Notes: generated by a model not told the origin, from the letters alone. 22,953 nt of DNA from Albidovulum sp. (GCA_030837785.1 JAUQYA010000003.1:1-22953), one strand, 5' to 3'. Numbered from the stretch's first letter, positions 1 through 7,210 are shown. Made by a program: numbers and translations.

Positions 1-366
1 GGGCAGGAGCGCGTCGAGCACCAGCGTGCCCACGGGCTTGGGACGCAGGATGATCCGGTCGCCGGCCTGGATGTGCTGGAGCCGTGAGGTCAAGGGCCCG
101 TCGGGCACCTTGATCGAGTAGAATTCCAGCTCCTCGTCCCATGACGGCGAGGCGATCGAATAGGCGCGCAGCAAGGGCTTGCCGGCGTCGTCGAGGAGCC
201 CGATCATCACGAACTCGCCCGAGCGGAAGCGCAAGCTCTGCGGCCGGGTCACCCGGAAGGAAAACAGCCGGTCCGTCCAGTGCCGGACCGAGATCACGGT
301 CTGCGCATCGGGAAGGGTGCGGACGGGGGTGGCGCCGCGGCCGGTCAGGTGAAGCTGTTCGGTCAT
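1..366 (-). CDS. fpr: Ferredoxin--NADP+ reductase, N-terminal part (cut by window edge)
   Basis: This is the first 122 codons of a bacterial ferredoxin/flavodoxin-NADP+ reductase, a cytoplasmic FAD enzyme that moves electrons between NADPH and ferredoxin. The translation shows the FAD-binding barrel with the family signature RAYSIASP, then EFYSIKVPDGPLTSRLQ and KPVGTLVLD, all typical of the Fpr subfamily found in Rhodobacter, Azotobacter and Pseudomonas. The NADP-binding half lies outside the window. The start at 366 is chosen because a strong GAGGAGG ribosome site precedes it, overlapping the end of the ferredoxin gene. Only 11 bp separate the two genes, so they are very likely one operon and the ferredoxin is the obvious electron partner. 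Fpr enzymes can also serve general redox balance, so a dedicated role is inferred from context only. Confidence 0.9.
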   Translation of the reverse strand, partial: MTEQLHLTGRGATPVRTLPDAQTVISVRHWTDRLFSFRVTRPQSLRFRSGEFVMIGLLDDAGKPLLRAYSIASPSWDEELEFYSIKVPDGPLTSRLQHIQAGDRIILRPKPVGTLVLDALLP

Positions 367-377
367 GATATCCCTCC

Positions 378-740
378 TCAGGCAAGCGCCGGTTCGGCGA
401 CCGGCGCGTCGGAGCCGCCGGGCCGGGGGCTCAGGAGCGGCAGTTTCCCGGGCCTCGCGTTCCAGTCGTCGGCATCCGGCGGTGCGACGCCCCTGTGCGA
501 GATCACCGGCCAAAGCTCGGCATACTGCCGATTGAGCGCGACCCACGCGTCATACGGACCCTCGGTGTCGGCGAAGATCGCGTCGGCGGGGCATTCCGGC
601 TGGCAGACGCCGCAGTCGATGCACTCGTCGGGATGGATCACCAGGAAGTTCTCGCCCTCGTAGAAGCAGTCCACCGGGCAGACGTCGACGCAGTCCATGT
701 ATTTGCATTTGATGCAGTTCTCGGTGACGACGAAGGTCAT
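378..740 (-). CDS. fdxA: 7Fe ferredoxin (3Fe-4S plus 4Fe-4S), FdI type
   Basis: The 120-residue protein closely follows Azotobacter ferredoxin I from its first residues (TFVVTENCIKCKY) through the conserved VCPVDCFYEG and HPDECIDCG segments. By family analogy Cys9, Cys17 and Cys50 bind the 3Fe-4S cluster and Cys21, Cys40, Cys43 and Cys46 bind the 4Fe-4S cluster; all seven are present. The tail after residue 60 carries the usual helix ending in DADDWN, with an extra proline-rich extension. The start at 740 has a GAAGGGAG ribosome site. It lies 33 bp downstream of the PreA-like reductase and 11 bp upstream of fpr, so it probably shuttles electrons between them. FdxA proteins also occur as housekeeping or stress ferredoxins, so exclusivity is not shown. 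Confidence 0.93.
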   Translation of the reverse strand: MTFVVTENCIKCKYMDCVDVCPVDCFYEGENFLVIHPDECIDCGVCQPECPADAIFADTEGPYDAWVALNRQYAELWPVISHRGVAPPDADDWNARPGKLPLLSPRPGGSDAPVAEPALA

Positions 741-773
741 GATCGCTCCCCTTCCCTGGCCCCTCGGCTGTCC

Positions 774-2006
774 CTACTCGGCGGCCAATGTTTCGGCGCG
801 CTCCGACTTCGGCAGCATGCGGATCGCGTCGAAGGGGCAGACGTTGTAGCAAAGCTCGCAGCCGATGCAGGTGTCGGGCGTGGTGACCACCCGGTCCTCG
901 CCGAAGTGCAGCGAGTCGTAGAAGCACATGCGCACGCAGATGTCGCAGGTCGGATACTTGCACTTGCTGCGGTCGATCTCGCAGTAGAGCGGCTCCATCG
1001 ACAGCATCTCGGCCGGGGTCTTCAGCGCCCGCTTCGAGGCAAGCCCGTGGATCGCCGCAAGGTCGGGATAGCCGTGTTCGTCAAGGAAGCGGTCGATCCC
1101 CTCGATCACCTTGGGCAGCCATTCGACGCCCTTCAGCATCAGCACCGAGCCGACCTGCATCACCTTGGCGCCCGACATGATGAACTCGATCGCGTCGCGC
1201 GCATCGAAGATGCCGTTGGAGCCGGAGATGTCGCAGCCGAACCTGTCGAAGATCTCGTTGACCCAACGCTGGGTGATGTATTTGACCCAGGGGCCGCCGA
1301 CGCCGGCCGGCCCGCCGATATAGGGTTCGGCCTTGTCGATGTCGACGGCGAAGCCGACGAACCGGCTGTTGACCGCGACCGAGGCGGCGCCGGCATCGAG
1401 CGCCGCCTTGGCGATCTCGGTGATGCGGTTCGATTCCGGGGTCAGCTTGACCATCACCGGGATGCCCACCGCGTCGACGATCTGGCGGGTGACTTCGGCC
1501 GTCACCTTCGGGTCCTGGGCCAGCCAGACGCCTTCGGCGCCGGCGGCCAGCTCGGCCGGATGCGGGCACTGGTAGTTGACCTCGAGCATCGGGATGCCGC
1601 AATCCTCGACCATCCGCGCCAGCCCGCGCCAGCCGGCGACGGTGCCCGAGGTGATGTTGCCGATGATGTGCGAGCCCTTGGCCGCCGCATAGGCCTGGGT
1701 TTCCTTCAGGTAGGAAATCCAGTCCTGCTCGGGTTCTGTGACATAGCCCGAGCGGCTGTAGAACACGAAGGACCGGGGCACCTTGCCCCGGATCAGCGTG
1801 CCCTTGTCGTTGAGGATCGCGTATTTCGAGTTCTCGGTCAGCTTGCGCATCCCCGGGATGTCGCCGATGGTCTTGGTGATCACCGCGCCGGCGCCGTGGT
1901 CGATGCATTTCCTGATGTTCTCGACGCTGTTGCTGGGTTCGGCCGAGGCGACGATGATCGGGTTTTTCAGCCTCAGGCCGGAGAATTCGACACTCAGATC
2001 CGCCAT
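774..2006 (-). CDS. preA: PreA-like FMN/iron-sulfur reductase (dihydropyrimidine dehydrogenase family)
   Basis: The 410-residue protein has a dihydroorotate-dehydrogenase-type TIM barrel (about 5-310) fused to a C-terminal two-cluster ferredoxin domain (340-395), the layout of the PreA subunit of bacterial dihydropyrimidine dehydrogenase. Visible landmarks are the N144-Y-Q-C147-P-H active-site loop, Lys187 in VKLTP, and the phosphate-binding SGSNGIFDA segment with GSVLM near 286-290. The cluster cysteines are 349/354/357/361 and 380/383/386/390; the first motif has an unusual four-residue first gap. In known enzymes the barrel reduces a pyrimidine ring double bond using electrons delivered through Fe-S clusters from a PreT-type flavoprotein. 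No PreT is seen here; a ferredoxin and an Fpr follow instead. The start at 2006 has a GGAGGAAC ribosome site. The family is firm. The substrate is unknown, and the context of a quaternary-amine importer argues against simple pyrimidine turnover. Confidence 0.85.
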   Translation of the reverse strand: MADLSVEFSGLRLKNPIIVASAEPSNSVENIRKCIDHGAGAVITKTIGDIPGMRKLTENSKYAILNDKGTLIRGKVPRSFVFYSRSGYVTEPEQDWISYLKETQAYAAAKGSHIIGNITSGTVAGWRGLARMVEDCGIPMLEVNYQCPHPAELAAGAEGVWLAQDPKVTAEVTRQIVDAVGIPVMVKLTPESNRITEIAKAALDAGAASVAVNSRFVGFAVDIDKAEPYIGGPAGVGGPWVKYITQRWVNEIFDRFGCDISGSNGIFDARDAIEFIMSGAKVMQVGSVLMLKGVEWLPKVIEGIDRFLDEHGYPDLAAIHGLASKRALKTPAEMLSMEPLYCEIDRSKCKYPTCDICVRMCFYDSLHFGEDRVVTTPDTCIGCELCYNVCPFDAIRMLPKSERAETLAAE

Positions 2007-2048
2007 GACAGGTTCCTCCGGGCTGGGAATGATGCGCCTTGCCGCTTC

Positions 2049-2077
2049 AGATGACAGATCGCGGCTTGATTTGTTAA
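2049..2077 (-). promoter_or_regulatory. Candidate promoter of the preA-fdxA-fpr operon
   Basis: On the minus strand TTAACA (2072-2077) and TCATCT (2049-2054) are spaced 17 bp, a plausible sigma-70 pair. The predicted start point would be about 65 bp from the centre of the 23-bp operator at 2095-2117, the normal distance for a LysR activation site. The -10 match is weak, as expected for an activator-dependent promoter. Confidence 0.4.
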
Positions 2078-2094
2078 ATGCAAAAGTCCAGCAT

Positions 2095-2117
2095 ATTGAT
2101 TATCTAAAACGATCAAT
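2095..2117. promoter_or_regulatory. LysR-type operator, copy 1 (preA/lysR intergenic)
   Basis: On the minus strand this reads ATTGATC-N6-GATAATCAAT. The outer arms ATTGAT and ATCAAT form a perfect 6-bp inverted repeat separated by 11 bp, which is the LTTR T-N11-A box. The 17 fixed positions are identical to those of the element at 3051-3073, in inverted orientation. It ends 10 bp before the lysR start codon, so binding could also repress lysR. Confidence 0.75.
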
Positions 2118-2127
2118 CCGGGGCGAC

Positions 2128-3051
2128 ATGAAGTCGGCGATCAACCTGCGGCACCTGCGCGCCTTCGTGGCTGTGGCGCGGGATTCAAGCTTCACCCGTG
2201 CCGCCGAACGGCTGCTCTTGTCGCAATCGGCGCTGACCGTCACGGTTCGCCAGCTCGAGGAACATCTTGGCGTCGCGCTCTTCAACCGCACCACCCGCCA
2301 GGTGATGCTGACCGCCGACGGCGAGAGCCTGCTGATCGCCGCCGAGCGGATCATCGGCGATTTCGACCGCGCACTGGCCGAGGTCACCGAGACCGCCAAG
2401 CAGCGCCAGGGGCGGGTGCCGATCGCGGTGGTGCCCTCGGTCGCCACCCGGCTGATGCCGCCGCTGGTCCGCGGCTTCCACGAGATCTATCCCGATATCC
2501 GCATCACGCTGCGCGACGACAATGGCCGCGGCGTCCATCGCCAGGTGCTCGACCACGATGTCGAGTTCGGCATCTGCAACGTCTGGCGCCCATACCCCGA
2601 GCTGGAATTCACGCCGCTTACGTCGGACCGCTTCGGCCTTGTCTGCCGCCGCGACGATCCGCTGGCGCGCGAGGAAGGGCCGTTCAACTGGGCCGGCATC
2701 GACCAGAGGCGGCTGTTCATCATGGCCGCCGATACCGGCTTCTACACCGCGCTGCACGACACGCCCGAATTCGTCGAGCGTTGCCCGACCCCGGCGGGCG
2801 AGGTGCTGGCGATGGTCACCATGCTCGACATGGTGCGCGCGGGGCTCGGGATCACGCTGCTGCCGGAACTGGCGCGGCCGGCGGCGGTGGAATCGGAACT
2901 GGTGTTCCGCCGGTTGACCAACCCGGCGGTCCATCGCCACCTCTGCCTGATCCGCCGCCGCAACGAGGCGCTGTCACAGGGCGCGCGCCGCGTCTGGGAC
3001 TATATCCGCGCCCAGGTCCCGCGCGAGATCGAGCTGACCGCGGCCCCGTGA
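2128..3051 (+). CDS. LysR-family transcriptional regulator
   Basis: The 307-residue protein has the LysR N-terminal winged helix-turn-helix (about 6-65: LRHLRAFVAVARDSSFTRAA, then QSALTVTVRQLEEHLGVALF) and a C-terminal effector-binding domain of periplasmic-binding-protein fold (about 93-300). The reading frame is open upstream, but the start at 2128 is chosen because the HTH begins there and family members have about 300 residues; its ribosome site is weak. It lies head to head with preA and just upstream of ridA. Matching palindromic elements flank the gene, one before each operon, so it most likely senses the pathway substrate or an intermediate and activates both units while controlling itself. 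The ligand cannot be read from the sequence. Confidence 0.92.
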   Translation: MKSAINLRHLRAFVAVARDSSFTRAAERLLLSQSALTVTVRQLEEHLGVALFNRTTRQVMLTADGESLLIAAERIIGDFDRALAEVTETAKQRQGRVPIAVVPSVATRLMPPLVRGFHEIYPDIRITLRDDNGRGVHRQVLDHDVEFGICNVWRPYPELEFTPLTSDRFGLVCRRDDPLAREEGPFNWAGIDQRRLFIMAADTGFYTALHDTPEFVERCPTPAGEVLAMVTMLDMVRAGLGITLLPELARPAAVESELVFRRLTNPAVHRHLCLIRRRNEALSQGARRVWDYIRAQVPREIELTAAP

Positions 3052-3073
3052 TTGATCTGTTTTGATAATCAAT
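3051..3073. promoter_or_regulatory. LysR-type operator, copy 2 (upstream of ridA)
   Basis: Reads ATTGATC-N6-GATAATCAAT on the plus strand, overlapping the last base of the lysR stop codon. The ATTGAT-N11-ATCAAT core is a perfect inverted repeat with LTTR geometry. All 17 arm bases match the element at 2095-2117. A further shared segment, TTTG(A/C)ATTT, occurs the same 10 bp after each element (3084-3092 here, 2076-2084 on the other strand). Confidence 0.77.
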
Positions 3074-3090
3074 CCATCCTTTCTTTGAAT

Positions 3091-3120
3091 TTGTTGGATT
3101 AATAAATCCGGCCCTAACAT
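3091..3120 (+). promoter_or_regulatory. Candidate promoter of the ridA-to-DUF3726 operon
   Basis: TTGTTG (3091-3096) and TAACAT (3115-3120) are spaced 18 bp in an AT-rich island within GC-rich DNA. The inferred start point falls about 65 bp after the centre of the operator at 3051-3073. A small inverted repeat, GGATT-AATA-AATCC (3096-3109), lies inside the spacer and may be an additional binding element. Confidence 0.45.
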
Positions 3121-3151
3121 CCCGTCCACGCAGAGTCGCAGGGAGAGGACG

Positions 3152-3619
3152 ATGGCCGGACGGATCGACGCACGCCTTCAGGAACTGGGGATCACCCTGC
3201 CAGAGCCGCCGGTTCCGGTGGCCAGCTACCAGCCCTATGTCGTCAGCGGCAACCAGGCGGTGATCGCCGGGCAGGTGACCTTCCTCGACGGCAAGCTCCG
3301 CCATGTCGGCCGGATCGGCGAGGAAGTGTCGATCGAGGAGGCCGAGGCGGCGACGCGGCTCTGCGCGCTCAACGTGCTGGCGCAGTTGCGCGCCGCCTGC
3401 GGCGGCGACCTCGACCGGGTGCGCAAGGTGGTGCGGCTCAATGCCTTCTTCAACTGCACGCCGGATTTCCGCGACCACCCGCGGGTGATGAACGCCGCCT
3501 CGGACCTGATGGCCGAAATCTTCGGCGAGGACGGCCGCCACACCCGCGTCGGCGTCGGCGTCAACTCGCTGCCGCTCAACGTGCCGGTGGAACTCGACGG
3601 CACCTTCGAGATCGCCTGA
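3152..3619 (+). CDS. RidA/YjgF-family enamine/imine deaminase
   Basis: The 155-residue protein belongs to the longer Rid subgroup whose members begin with a conserved LGI-LPEPP segment and contain GQV, RLCALNVLAQL, VVRLNAFF and a final GRHTRVGVGVNSLPLNVPVE block. Arg132, the carboxylate-binding arginine of Rid proteins, is present. The residue aligned with the water-activating glutamate of RidA appears to be Asp149, a conservative change. Family members hydrolyse reactive enamine/imine intermediates to ketones and ammonia, or act on related unstable intermediates. It starts at 3152 after an AGGGAGAGGA ribosome site and is the first gene of the rightward unit. Its position with a ring reductase and an aldehyde dehydrogenase suggests it handles an unsaturated nitrogen intermediate of the same pathway; the exact substrate is unknown. 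Confidence 0.88.
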   Translation: MAGRIDARLQELGITLPEPPVPVASYQPYVVSGNQAVIAGQVTFLDGKLRHVGRIGEEVSIEEAEAATRLCALNVLAQLRAACGGDLDRVRKVVRLNAFFNCTPDFRDHPRVMNAASDLMAEIFGEDGRHTRVGVGVNSLPLNVPVELDGTFEIA

Positions 3620-3636
3620 CCGGGAAAGGATCAACC

Positions 3637-3972
3637 ATGCTCACGCTCTGCGCCTATTACGAGGGCGACGTGCCCGAGGCCGACCGCCGGCGCTTCGACG
3701 ACCATGTGAGGAACGTCCACCTGCCGCTGGTCGCCCGCTATCCGGGGCTGCACTCGCTGCGCTGCCACCGCGGCACCGCCTGGAACGGCGCCGGGCCGGA
3801 CCACTACCTGGCCTTCGAGCTGGGCTTCGCCAGCCGCGCCGATTTCGATCGCGCGATGGCCTCGGACATCCGCCGGCAGGCGCGCGAGGACGTGGGCAAC
3901 TTCCTGCCGCTGTTCCGCGGCACGGTGCGCCATGTCCTGCACCAGACCGACGACATCCCCGTGTCGGGCTGA
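3637..3972 (+). CDS. EthD-like dimeric alpha/beta-barrel protein
   Basis: The 111-residue protein shows the EthD-type pattern: an N-terminal strand (LTLCAYYEG), the D-HVRNVHLPLVARYPGL segment with its conserved histidines, and a central strand YLAFELGFASRADFDRAM. EthD-like ferredoxin-fold proteins dimerise into small barrels; some act in catabolic pathways as isomerases, lactonases or accessory proteins, and many are uncharacterised. It starts 17 bp after ridA, with GGAAAGGA ahead of the ATG, so it is co-transcribed. The sequence gives no specific catalytic assignment; a role in converting or shielding a pathway intermediate is only an inference. Confidence 0.7.
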   Translation: MLTLCAYYEGDVPEADRRRFDDHVRNVHLPLVARYPGLHSLRCHRGTAWNGAGPDHYLAFELGFASRADFDRAMASDIRRQAREDVGNFLPLFRGTVRHVLHQTDDIPVSG

Positions 3973-4044
3973 GGCCCGGGCGGGGCGGAAAGCAAGCCGC
4001 GCAAGACGGCAACACAACACTACAAAGACCAACAGGAGGATGGA

Positions 4045-5049
4045 ATGAGCTACAAGCTTGTGCTTGCCGCGGCGACCGCGCTCGCGGCGGGGGGAATGTC
4101 GTCCACCGGCGCCTTTGCCGTGGACTGCGGGACGGCTGGTCGGGTGACGATTGCCGAGATGACCTGGCTTTCGGCGGGGTCTTTGGCGCACATCGCGCAG
4201 AAGATACTCTCGGCGGGCTACGGCTGCGAGGCGGAGCTGGTGCCCGGCGACACGGTGCCGACGGCGACCTCGATGCTGACCCGGTCCGAGCCGATGGTGG
4301 CGCCGGAACTGTGGGTATCGACGGCGCAGAGCATCTGGGACCAGATGCAGCAGAAGGGCAACGTCTACAAGGCCGGCGACATCTTCGCCTCGGGCGGCGA
4401 GGAGGGGCTCTGGGTTCCCGACTACATCCTCGCCGAACATCCCGAAATCCGGAGCATCGAGGACCTGGAGGCCAACTGGCAGGTGTTCGAGGATGCCGCC
4501 GCCCCCGGCAAGGGCCGGCTCTACAACGGCCCTCCGGGCTGGGGCAGCGAGGTGATCATCACCAACTACTACAAGGCGCTGGGGCTGGAGGACACGTTCG
4601 AGTTGTTTTCCCCCGGCTCGGGCGAGAACCTCAAGGCGTCGATCTCGCGGCAGGTGGCGCAGAAGGAGGCCTTCGTCGGCTACTACTGGGGCCCGTCGGA
4701 CGTGATCGGCAAGTATCACCTGGTGCTCCTGAAGACGCCGGCCTTCGACAGGGAGGCATTCACCTGCATGACCGACGTCAACTGCGCCGATCCCAAGGTT
4801 ACCGGCTGGGCGGTGGGGGAGGTGGCGGTCGCCGTGGTCTCGTCGCTGAAGGAGAGCGCGCCGGACGTGGCGGAATTCCTCGGCAAGATGCAGGTGCCGA
4901 ACGCCGAGATCAGCGCGGTGCTGGCCTGGGGCGACGACAACGGCGCCACGCCGGAGGAGGTGGCGACCCATTTCCTCAAGGACTACGAGGGGATCTGGAC
5001 CGCCTGGGTGCCGGCCGACGTCGCCGCGAAGGTGAAGGCGAGCCTCTGA
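4045..5049 (+). CDS. proX: Quaternary-amine ABC transporter, periplasmic binding protein (ProX/OpuAC-like)
   Basis: The 334-residue protein has a Sec signal peptide with probable cleavage after TGAFA (residue 25) and an OpuAC-type substrate-binding domain (about 33-325). Several tryptophans in conserved positions (W41, W90, W123, W166 in PPGWG, W215 in YYWGP) are of the kind that build aromatic cages around quaternary ammonium groups in the glycine betaine, proline betaine and choline binding proteins. The start at 4045 is fixed by an AGGAGG ribosome site. It heads the proXWV-like set and is followed by a strong hairpin that may protect its mRNA. The binding-protein family points to a positively charged N-methylated or cyclic quaternary ligand; the actual ligand is undetermined and need not be an osmolyte, because the gene sits in a catabolic unit. 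Confidence 0.88.
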   Translation: MSYKLVLAAATALAAGGMSSTGAFAVDCGTAGRVTIAEMTWLSAGSLAHIAQKILSAGYGCEAELVPGDTVPTATSMLTRSEPMVAPELWVSTAQSIWDQMQQKGNVYKAGDIFASGGEEGLWVPDYILAEHPEIRSIEDLEANWQVFEDAAAPGKGRLYNGPPGWGSEVIITNYYKALGLEDTFELFSPGSGENLKASISRQVAQKEAFVGYYWGPSDVIGKYHLVLLKTPAFDREAFTCMTDVNCADPKVTGWAVGEVAVAVVSSLKESAPDVAEFLGKMQVPNAEISAVLAWGDDNGATPEEVATHFLKDYEGIWTAWVPADVAAKVKASL

Positions 5050-5057
5050 CGCCCTCG

Positions 5058-5093
5058 GGGGCCGCCGGCGCAGGCTCCGCGCACGGCGGCCCC
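5058..5093 (+). terminator. Strong hairpin between proX-like and proW-like genes (attenuator or mRNA stabiliser)
   Basis: GGGGCCGCCG (5058-5067) pairs perfectly with CGGCGGCCCC (5084-5093), and an inner GCGC/GCGC stem leaves a seven-base loop. It is followed by GAATTTT, only four T, so it is a weak terminator at best. Such a structure after a binding-protein gene commonly gives more binding protein than membrane components. Confidence 0.55.
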
Positions 5094-5100
5094 GAATTTT

Positions 5101-5130
5101 GGCCCGAAATCTGGCCCGAAATCTGGCCCG
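5101..5130 (+). repeat. 12-bp tandem repeat, 2.5 copies
   Basis: GGCCCGAAATCT occurs at 5101-5112 and 5113-5124, followed by a partial GGCCCG; a degraded copy (GGCCCCGAATTTT) precedes it. It lies in the leader of the permease gene, after the hairpin. No function is evident. Confidence 0.7.
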
Positions 5131-5170
5131 GCATCGACCCGAACGCCCGGCAAACCGAAGGACAGCAACA

Positions 5171-6043
5171 ATGGCATCTGGCTTTCCCGACCTCTGGGAC
5201 ACGCGCGGCTTCTCCCGCGGGCTCGACGAAGCGTTCAACGGCCTGGTCGCCGCCTGGGGCGAGACGCTCGAAGCGCTGTTCCTGCCGGTGCTGCGGCTTC
5301 TGGGGCTGATGGAGAAAGGGCTCCAGGCGCTGCCCTGGTGGCTGGTGGCGCTGGCGCTGGCGGCGCTGGCCTGGCATGCGGCGCGAAGCTGGCGCACGGT
5401 GGCGGTGGTCGTGGCGCTGACCTTGGCGCTGGGGCTGATCGGCGTCTGGGACGCGGCGATGGCCACCATCGCGCTGATGCTGATGGCGACGGCGCTGTCG
5501 ATCCTCGCCGGCATCCCGCTCGGCGTCCTGATGTCGCGGGCCGACCGGCTGCGCGGCGCGGCGCTGCCGGTCCTCGACATCATGCAGACCATGCCGATCT
5601 TCGTCTACCTGATCCCCTTCGTCATGCTCTTCGGCCCGGGCAAGATCCCGGCGCTCCTGGCCACCATCGTCTTCGCCATCCCGCCGGTGATCCGGCTGAC
5701 CGACCTCGGCATCCGCCAGGTCGACCCCGGGATCGTCGAGGCGAGCCGCGCCTTCGGTGCGTCGCCGGGCCAGCAGCTCTGGACGGTGCAGGTGCCGCTG
5801 GCGCTGCCGGCGATCATGGCGGGGGTCAACCAGACGACGATGATGGCGCTGTCGATGGTGGTGATCGCCTCGATGATCGGCGCCGGCGGGCTCGGCTACC
5901 AGGTGCTGCAGGGCATCCAGCGGCTCGAGGTCAGCCGCGGGCTCCTGGCCGGGCTCGGCATCGTCTTCCTCGCCATCATCTTCGACCGCATCGCCCAGTC
6001 CTACGGGCGGCGGATGCAGACGTCGCTGAAGCTGGAGGGCTGA
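5171..6043 (+). CDS. proW: Quaternary-amine ABC transporter, permease (ProW-like)
   Basis: The 290-residue inner-membrane protein is hydrophobic from about residue 55 onward, with several predicted helices (about 56-68, 73-93, 98-118, 135-160, 225-245, 260-275). It shows the BPD_transp_1 permease signature around EASRAFGASPGQQLWTVQVPLALPAIMAGVNQ, the coupling loop that contacts the ATPase, and the ProW-typical IMQTMPIFVYLIP segment. The start at 5171 follows GAAGGACAG; in-frame codons upstream back to 5099 lie in the repeat and are rejected as a start. The stop is 3 bp before the ATPase gene, showing tight coupling. It would form the membrane channel with the ATPase and receive ligand from the 4045-5049 binding protein. 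Confidence 0.93.
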   Translation: MASGFPDLWDTRGFSRGLDEAFNGLVAAWGETLEALFLPVLRLLGLMEKGLQALPWWLVALALAALAWHAARSWRTVAVVVALTLALGLIGVWDAAMATIALMLMATALSILAGIPLGVLMSRADRLRGAALPVLDIMQTMPIFVYLIPFVMLFGPGKIPALLATIVFAIPPVIRLTDLGIRQVDPGIVEASRAFGASPGQQLWTVQVPLALPAIMAGVNQTTMMALSMVVIASMIGAGGLGYQVLQGIQRLEVSRGLLAGLGIVFLAIIFDRIAQSYGRRMQTSLKLEG

Positions 6044-6046
6044 GCC

Positions 6047-7210
6047 GTGGCGAGAAGCGTCAAGATCCGGGTCGAGAACGTCTCGAAGATTTTCGGTGCC
6101 GATCCGGCGACCGCGCTGGCCCGGGTCCGGGACGGGATGGGCAAGGCCGAACTGCTCGAGGCCACCGGCCATGTGCTGGGGTTGCACGAGATCAATCTCG
6201 ACATCCGCGAGGGCGAGACCTTCGTGATCATGGGCCTGTCCGGCTCGGGCAAGTCGACGCTGATCCGGCATTTCAACCGGCTGATCGAGCCGACCGCCGG
6301 GCGCATCCTGGTCGACGGCGAGGATGTGCTGGCGCTGGGTCCGGCGGCGCTGCGCGCCTTTCGCCGCCACAAGGCCTCGATGGTGTTCCAGCGCTTCGCG
6401 CTCCTGCCGCACAAGACGGTGCTGGAGAACGTGATCTACGGGCTGATCATCGACGGCGTGCCGAGGCAGGCGGCGCGCGACAGCGGCATGCGACAGATCG
6501 AACTGGTCGGGCTCGCCGGCTTCGAAGGCCGCTATCCCGGCCAGCTTTCCGGCGGCATGCAGCAGCGGGTGGGGCTCGCCCGTGCGCTGGCGACGGATGC
6601 CGAGATCCTGCTGATGGACGAGGCGTTCAGCGCGCTCGACCCGCTGATCCGCCACGACATGCAGATGCAGCTGCGCGAGATCCAGTCGCGGTTGCACAAG
6701 ACCATCGTCTTCATCACCCACGACCTCGACGAGGCGCTGCTGCTCGGCAACCACATCGCCATCCTCAAGGACGGCAGGCTGCGCCAGGTGGGAACCGGCG
6801 CCGGCATCCTGATGGCGCCGGCCGACGACTATGTCGCGCGTTTCGTGCGCGACGTGAACCGGGCGCGGACCGTCACCTGCGGCGCGCTGGCCGAACCCGG
6901 GCCGGTCTTCCCCAGCCCGCAGGCGGCTTCCGGCGCCTCGGGATGGGTGATCATCTCCGACGGCTGCGGCGGGCACGGGCTGATGCGGGCCGGCGGCGGC
7001 GCCCGGAACGGCGAGGCGCAGCTCGAGGATGCGGTGACGATCGAGGCTTCGGCCAATGTCGAGGAGGCCTTCGGCGCGCTGGCCCGCCGCGACCGCCCGC
7101 TTGTCGTGATGGCCGACGGGCGCCCCTCCGGCCTTCTGGCCTGGCAGTCGGTGCTGAGGGCGCTGCAACGGGACGGCGGGCACCATCCGGCACCCGAGAG
7201 GGACGCCTGA
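6047..7210 (+). CDS. proV: Quaternary-amine ABC transporter, ATPase (ProV-like)
   Basis: The 387-residue protein starts with GTG at 6047, 3 bp after the permease stop. It carries Walker A GLSGSGKST (63-71), Q-loop Gln115, signature LSGGMQQR (167-174), Walker B ILLMDEAFSALD (187-198) and H-loop His225. Residues 10-45 include the ProV/OpuAA-type N-terminal insert (KIFG...ALARVRDGMGKAELLEATGHVLGL), and the region after about 275 resembles a reduced CBS-pair domain, which in OpuA senses ionic strength. The C-terminal half is variable and rich in Gly/Ala, so regulation by osmolarity is doubtful. It energises import of the quaternary substrate. A 115-bp gap follows before the aldehyde dehydrogenase gene. 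Confidence 0.94.
   Translation: MARSVKIRVENVSKIFGADPATALARVRDGMGKAELLEATGHVLGLHEINLDIREGETFVIMGLSGSGKSTLIRHFNRLIEPTAGRILVDGEDVLALGPAALRAFRRHKASMVFQRFALLPHKTVLENVIYGLIIDGVPRQAARDSGMRQIELVGLAGFEGRYPGQLSGGMQQRVGLARALATDAEILLMDEAFSALDPLIRHDMQMQLREIQSRLHKTIVFITHDLDEALLLGNHIAILKDGRLRQVGTGAGILMAPADDYVARFVRDVNRARTVTCGALAEPGPVFPSPQAASGASGWVIISDGCGGHGLMRAGGGARNGEAQLEDAVTIEASANVEEAFGALARRDRPLVVMADGRPSGLLAWQSVLRALQRDGGHHPAPERDA

Noticed and set aside
4976..7186. A 736-codon open frame on the minus strand opposite the transporter genes
   Set aside because: It is antisense to three genes with complete family motifs. Its product is low-complexity His/Arg/Asp/Gly-rich, as expected for the complement of GC-rich coding DNA. 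The same applies to long antisense frames at 495-2054 (+), 9568-11997 (-), 12265-14691 (-) and 16987-18804 (+).
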